Shown here piece by piece: positions 28,137 to 31,634 of a stretch of DNA of 31,634 nt. Below the pieces are notes generated by a model. The model did not search any database, had not been told where the DNA came from, and saw only the letters and a program-made list of their open reading frames with translations. The translations under genes and the position numbers were made by a program. Position 1 is the first letter of the stretch. Every line of letters begins with the position of its first letter. Where the stretch lies: the IMG/VR virus record IMGVR_UViG_3300032561_000085, positions 1-31,634 of that record. One strand, written 5' to 3'. Source of the stretch: a virus.

Positions 28137-31100
28137 ATGACGAACATTTTCGGAGCACCGTATCGTCCGCCGGCCGGGGGTTGGCCCTCGGTGAGGAAGT
28201 GGTTTTTCGGGACGGCGTTCCAGCATAAACGGACGAGCGAGAGCGCCATTCCGTCGTTCTTGAACGTCACCACGGTGGCGGATTACCACATTCCTTCGAC
28301 GCATCCGCTCCTGCCCTACCCCCGGCTGGACGATCGGAGCGCATGGCCGGATCCGGGTATCGCGGGGACCTGTCCGGGTCCCGGCACGCAGCCGAATCCA
28401 TCATGCGGGCAGGTGACGCCGGGCGCGGCGATGTGCGGGCCGTGGTTCACCGGGGCGATCGATAACCGTCCGGCCTATGTGGCGGGGATGGTGGATCGGA
28501 ATACATACGCCGCTTCTTCGGCCGGGACGCTGGATTTCTCGCGGTGCCACAAGCTGGGTTTCAAGAATGTGCAGGCGTGGAAATCGTGGCACGGCCGGCT
28601 TAACTATCTCAGCCACGATGCCGGCGGACGGCCGGACCGAATAGCGAGCGGAACTTGCCTCTACAACATCGAGTTTGTGCAATCGGCTCCGGACGCCACG
28701 CGGTATCGGACGGAGGGGCTTAGCTGCGTCTATGACAACCGGTTTTACTATCGCAGGGCCATTGTTGAGGAGCATGCGGCGACGGCGACTCGGAGTGTGA
28801 CGGTGAACCGCTACTCGGGCATTTTGACGGGCTCGGCGGCCGTGACGGTGACGATCGGGACGGATGACGGAAACGCGGCGGCAAATCGGGACTCGCATAT
28901 CGGGATTTCGGCTCAATCGGCAATCGATTGGTGGAATGGGATGCTGCTGAAATGGACGATCAATGGGTGGACGATTACCGTGACGCTGGCGAGCGGGGTA
29001 TATACGGCGACGGGGAAGACGGGGGCCATTACGGTGGGTACCGGTACGTTCGCGCCGGGGACGGGCGCGCTGAGCCGGACGGAATACGATTCCACGGGGG
29101 CGAACGTGACATACACGGAGTCGGCGAGCTTCACGGCGACGGGGTTTACGCATACCTGGCACACCATTGAACAGGGTGGCGAGGGTGAGGATGTGACGGT
29201 AACGGTGACGGGGGCACTTTCCGATGGGTATGCGGGGAGCGATTTGCAGGATGATTTGTGCGGTTTGCTGGCGCAATGGGACCTGACGAATGATGTGGTT
29301 TATCCATGGCGGCAGGATGAGCAGATCACGATCGCGCCGGTGGTGAGATGGAACGAGGTGCCGGGGACGGTGACGCCAATGGTGGCGGCCTTCACCGGGA
29401 CCTACGTGGACGGTAACGCGGCCCGATATGATGGCACGCTGCACGGCGCGCCGCTCTCGGCTGGGCGCGGCCCGCACTTTGACTGGACCCATGAGACTTG
29501 GCGCGCCTGCCAAAACGACACGGGCACGGCCCGGTATAAGTACGCCTATGGGGCCTGGAGCGGCGCGGCGCATCCGGCCATGACTCCGGGGTATGAGCTG
29601 CCGGATACGGGGGACGCGACGGATAGTGTCGTGCCCCAGACGGCCACGCAATGGACCCAGAATTGGAACGATACGGGGGACCTACAGCCGGGGCTGATTC
29701 CGGGCTGGGCCTGGATGCGCTACAACGCGGGGACGGGCATCATGAGCGCGCAGAAGTGGGCGGAGATTAAGGGGCTGCGGCCCAGCGCAAACTTTGCCCG
29801 GCCTTGCGAGCAGGACCGGCTGGCAATTGACCCGGTAGGAGCGCGATGCGCCACCTATACGGCGGCGACGCCCCCGCGGGTGACGCTGGACAGCGCGACG
29901 ACCATTATCACCGGAGACGGCTGCGTGGTGGCGGGGGTGCCGAGCGTGGTAAGCGGGCTCTACCAGGTGACGAAGATTTCCTCGCTGGTGTATGAGCTAA
30001 CGACACTGGCGGCGGCTATTCCGGCCTGGTCGTTGCTCCCGTTCAATCCGGGGAGCGGCATCATGGGCAAGGTGCGATGGGCAACGGCGGCGAGCATTGG
30101 CGGACGGATCTCGGTGGCGGCGGCCACGCAGTCGGGGGCCTCGGTGGTCATGACGCTGGCCGCTCCCGCGCTATATCTATATAGCGGGGATCGGGTGGAT
30201 TTCGCGGGTGTGGCTGGTTTGGGGGCGAATCTGGCGGCCACGGTGACGGATTCGACGCACATTAGCGTGACGGGGACGCTTTCGGGGAGCTACTCGGGCG
30301 GGGGATATGTTGCGGCGCACGGGGCGGCGGCATACCAATGGTATGACGACCAGCCCAAGGGCGATTTTCTAACCATTGAATGGCAATTTAACCAGCGGGA
30401 TTTTGCGGAGCAGAACCGCATCAACACGCAGGCGACGACGGCGGCCGGGTGCCCGGACCTGCCAGCGTCGGGGACGGTGCCGCGGGTGGTGCAGACGACC
30501 CACGGAATGCCGCAGGCGGTTTCAGCGCTGTATGCCAATCAGCAGGCGCTGCCATTCTCGGTGTGCGGTCCCCAGGTGGCGTGCATTTCGCCGAATGGAG
30601 AGGGGTTCGCGAATGGCTATACGATGGCGTTTCCGGCGGCGCTAGCGCCGGATTCCCGCTACGGCTCGATGTGGCAGGCGATGATTATGCAGGAGATGGA
30701 TGATCCGCTCTGGCTGGCACCGCACAAGCCGTGCGCCAACAACGGGAGCGGATCGGCACCGACCTGCTGCGCCTATGTGGAGGACAATATCGGCTGTCCG
30801 GCGAACACGGACGATTGCGATGATGTGTGCGCGGATGGGCCGGGGGTGCGCTACTATCCCCACCGGCCATTGGTGGAGGCGAGGGAATACGTGCCCACCG
30901 TCAGCATGGTGACGGCGCCAGCACTGCCCTCGGATTGCACGATCTACATCCTGAACATCGGGGACCTGGCATCCAGCACGCCGCCCAGCGGCAAGCTGCT
31001 GCTCCCACCGGGTGGGCTGGGTTACGCGCCGAACACCAGCGGGGCGGATCCGTATCAGCCGATCGCGGCGGACACGGCATGGGGGCGCTATTTGCGGGCG

Positions 31101-31166
31101 ATGAATTGCGTCTGCACCGGCAGCAATTTCTGGCTGGCATACCAAAACAACGGGGTGTTCTGCTGA
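28137..31166 (+). CDS. Large Cys-rich tail-tip/receptor-interaction protein
   Basis: 1009 residues with about 24 Cys, very unusual for a cytoplasmically folded phage protein. Early Cys lie in short loops (GTCPGPG, PSCGQ, MCGPW). The centre (about 225-440) is Thr/Gly-rich beta sequence, including VTVTVTGALSDG. The C-terminal 250 residues have a dense cluster (PTCCAYVEDNIGCPANTDDC, then DDVCADG) and end in GVFC. No glycosidase or peptidase motif was seen. As the last large tail gene it is the best candidate for receptor binding or a tip needle; zinc binding or disulfides are open. Confidence 0.68.
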   Translation: MTNIFGAPYRPPAGGWPSVRKWFFGTAFQHKRTSESAIPSFLNVTTVADYHIPSTHPLLPYPRLDDRSAWPDPGIAGTCPGPGTQPNPSCGQVTPGAAMCGPWFTGAIDNRPAYVAGMVDRNTYAASSAGTLDFSRCHKLGFKNVQAWKSWHGRLNYLSHDAGGRPDRIASGTCLYNIEFVQSAPDATRYRTEGLSCVYDNRFYYRRAIVEEHAATATRSVTVNRYSGILTGSAAVTVTIGTDDGNAAANRDSHIGISAQSAIDWWNGMLLKWTINGWTITVTLASGVYTATGKTGAITVGTGTFAPGTGALSRTEYDSTGANVTYTESASFTATGFTHTWHTIEQGGEGEDVTVTVTGALSDGYAGSDLQDDLCGLLAQWDLTNDVVYPWRQDEQITIAPVVRWNEVPGTVTPMVAAFTGTYVDGNAARYDGTLHGAPLSAGRGPHFDWTHETWRACQNDTGTARYKYAYGAWSGAAHPAMTPGYELPDTGDATDSVVPQTATQWTQNWNDTGDLQPGLIPGWAWMRYNAGTGIMSAQKWAEIKGLRPSANFARPCEQDRLAIDPVGARCATYTAATPPRVTLDSATTIITGDGCVVAGVPSVVSGLYQVTKISSLVYELTTLAAAIPAWSLLPFNPGSGIMGKVRWATAASIGGRISVAAATQSGASVVMTLAAPALYLYSGDRVDFAGVAGLGANLAATVTDSTHISVTGTLSGSYSGGGYVAAHGAAAYQWYDDQPKGDFLTIEWQFNQRDFAEQNRINTQATTAAGCPDLPASGTVPRVVQTTHGMPQAVSALYANQQALPFSVCGPQVACISPNGEGFANGYTMAFPAALAPDSRYGSMWQAMIMQEMDDPLWLAPHKPCANNGSGSAPTCCAYVEDNIGCPANTDDCDDVCADGPGVRYYPHRPLVEAREYVPTVSMVTAPALPSDCTIYILNIGDLASSTPPSGKLLLPPGGLGYAPNTSGADPYQPIAADTAWGRYLRAMNCVCTGSNFWLAYQNNGVFC

Positions 31167-31459
31167 TGATCCAGGTCATCCATACGAGTTTCCCAAGTTT
31201 GGGGCGGCAGGCCCGCAATGCGGCGGGGGCCGCGGGCCGGGTGGTTGCCGCGGTGGCGATGGGCGCGCCGGTGATGGTATCTGACCAGGTGAGGGCGGAG
31301 CGGCTAGCCCAATGCGGGGAATGCCCCCACCACAGCGGTGGGCGGTGTGCGCTGTGCGGTTGTTGCCTGGGGGGATCGGTCCTGGACAAGGCGATGCTCG
31401 CGACGGAGAGATGCCCGGATAGTCCGTCCAAGTGGGATAGGGTCATTCATCGACCCTGA
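31166..31459 (+). CDS. Small Cys-rich protein, last late gene
   Basis: 97 residues from ATG 31166, whose A is also the last base of the preceding stop (TGATG). Cys pattern: CGECPHHSGGRCALCGCCLG, then KAMLATERCPDSPSKW. This C..C......C..CGC...K......CP...W form is known from small Cys-rich proteins at the end of phage tail modules, probably zinc-binding; function unknown. It may assist folding of, or join, the Cys-rich tip protein before it. It is the last gene before the prophage end. Confidence 0.7.
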   Translation: MIQVIHTSFPSLGRQARNAAGAAGRVVAAVAMGAPVMVSDQVRAERLAQCGECPHHSGGRCALCGCCLGGSVLDKAMLATERCPDSPSKWDRVIHRP

Positions 31460-31483
31460 AACGGGCATGCAATCCCCGTTCTC

Positions 31484-31498
31484 GCCCCTTTCAGGGGC
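31484..31498 (+). terminator. Hairpin after the last late gene
   Basis: GCCCCT (31484-31489), loop TTC, AGGGGC (31493-31498). A longer alternative pairs CCCTGAAA near 31454 with TTTCAGGG. No T tract follows, so termination strength is uncertain. Confidence 0.5.
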
Positions 31499-31504
31499 TG
31501 GAAA

Positions 31505-31546
31505 AGTGTATTGAACCTCTGCGAAACTGTATCAAACCGTTTGCGC
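31505..31546. repeat. Tandem transposase-binding-like repeats at the prophage right end
   Basis: Two imperfect direct copies offset by 21 bp, with cores GTGTATTGAACC (from 31506) and CTGTATCAAACC (from 31527), each followed by a GCG-containing segment; about 15 of 20 positions match. The outer copy ends 9 bp inside the predicted terminus. Mu has two adjacent 22-bp MuA sites (R1, R2) at its right end in the same place. Confidence 0.75.
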
Positions 31547-31547
31547 A

Positions 31548-31634
31548 TTACTTCAGGACCGAGGTCGGCTCGTCTAGAATGAGAATCCGAGTCTCCAGGT
31601 AAAGCTGCTTGAGGATCTCGACTTTTTGTTTCTG
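31548..31634 (-). pseudogene. Host sugar-type ABC transporter ATPase, truncated by prophage insertion
   Basis: Entering from the right edge, the minus strand reads QKQKVEILKQLYLETRILIL, then DEPTSVL. This is the stretch after the ABC signature plus Walker B of ATPases of sugar/nucleoside importers (family form 'qrVEIlKaLyrga.iLILDEPTavLTpqE'). The frame crosses into phage DNA within the last Leu codon and stops after one Lys at TAA (31550-31548). The expected T-P-x-E after the Leu is missing, and D-loop and H-loop would be lost, so the protein should be inactive. Host bases end at 31556. Confidence 0.85.
31556..31560. other. Predicted 5-bp target duplication GGACC
   Basis: Mu-type transposition duplicates 5 bp. 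The phage terminus reads CTTCA up to 31555, the inverse of TGAAG, which I recall as the first bases of the Mu right end. The next five host bases are GGACC, so the same five should precede the left end outside the window. Confidence 0.6.

Larger units (their letters stand above)
1..31555. mobile_element. Mu-like transposable prophage (left end outside window)
   Basis: MuA-like transposase, MuB-like ATPase and Gam-like protein on the minus strand, together with a complete head and siphovirus-type tail module on the plus strand, identify a transposable (Mu-type) phage. The right boundary is placed at 31555, where the phage sequence ends in CA and a host ABC-transporter reading frame resumes outside. 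The left boundary is not in the window because the leftmost gene is still an early-operon gene. Early genes run opposite to late genes, unlike Mu itself, where both run the same way; from memory, phages of the BcepMu type have such a divergent layout. Confidence 0.93.

Noticed and set aside
28401-29651. Minus-strand open frame of 416 codons opposite the tip protein
   Set aside because: Very Arg/Pro-rich, no domain, antisense to a well-supported gene.
31460-31500. tRNA or attL/attR-type site-specific integration site
   Set aside because: No cloverleaf or integrase gene; a Mu-type end explains the junction better.

Overview
The window holds most of a Mu-like transposable prophage, plus 79 bases of the host gene it has landed in. 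DNA is GC-rich with a strong GC preference at third codon positions. The host is a high-GC bacterium that I cannot place by phylum; few start codons have a strong Shine-Dalgarno sequence, and leaders are A-rich or C/A-rich instead.

Left part (1-8694, almost entirely minus strand): the transposition and early operon. Reading leftward from the control region it contains a ribbon-helix-helix regulator, several small unknown genes, a Zn-ribbon/DUF3102-like protein, the MuA-like DDE transposase, the MuB-like AAA+ ATPase, two Cys-rich proteins, a Gam-like DNA-end protector, a small membrane protein and a gene that runs off the left edge. The prophage left end is therefore outside the window.

Middle (8695-10526): the switch. 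Two ribbon-helix-helix genes diverge from an AT-rich 95 bp spacer with back-to-back promoters and inverted repeats. A monocistronic gene for a secreted protein follows, ended by a strong intrinsic terminator, then about 310 bp of non-coding DNA with a perfect inverted repeat just before the late operon.

Right part (10527-31459, plus strand): the late operon. It runs through membrane/lysis-like proteins, a coiled-coil membrane protein, small and large terminase, a portal carrying an embedded BECR-type nuclease domain, a protease with a nested scaffold, decoration protein, major capsid protein, an exported protein, a head-tail adaptor, a MuF-like minor head protein, tail completion and terminator proteins, tail tube, tape measure, a split tail-tip protein, a 1009-residue Cys-rich tip protein and a small Cys-rich protein. 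There are no sheath or baseplate-wedge genes, so the virion is probably a siphovirus.

Right end (31460-31634): a hairpin, two tandem imperfect repeats about 21 bp apart that look like transposase end-binding sites, and a terminal CA at 31555. Immediately outside, the minus strand encodes the Walker B region of a sugar-type ABC transporter ATPase, cut at the prophage end. This places the boundary almost to the base and predicts a 5-bp target duplication GGACC.

The most unusual points are the nuclease domain inside the portal, the Glu at the expected second catalytic Asp of the transposase, the split tail-tip gene in a +1 frame relation, the repeated hairpins between capsid genes, and the base-level insertion into the ABC ATPase.
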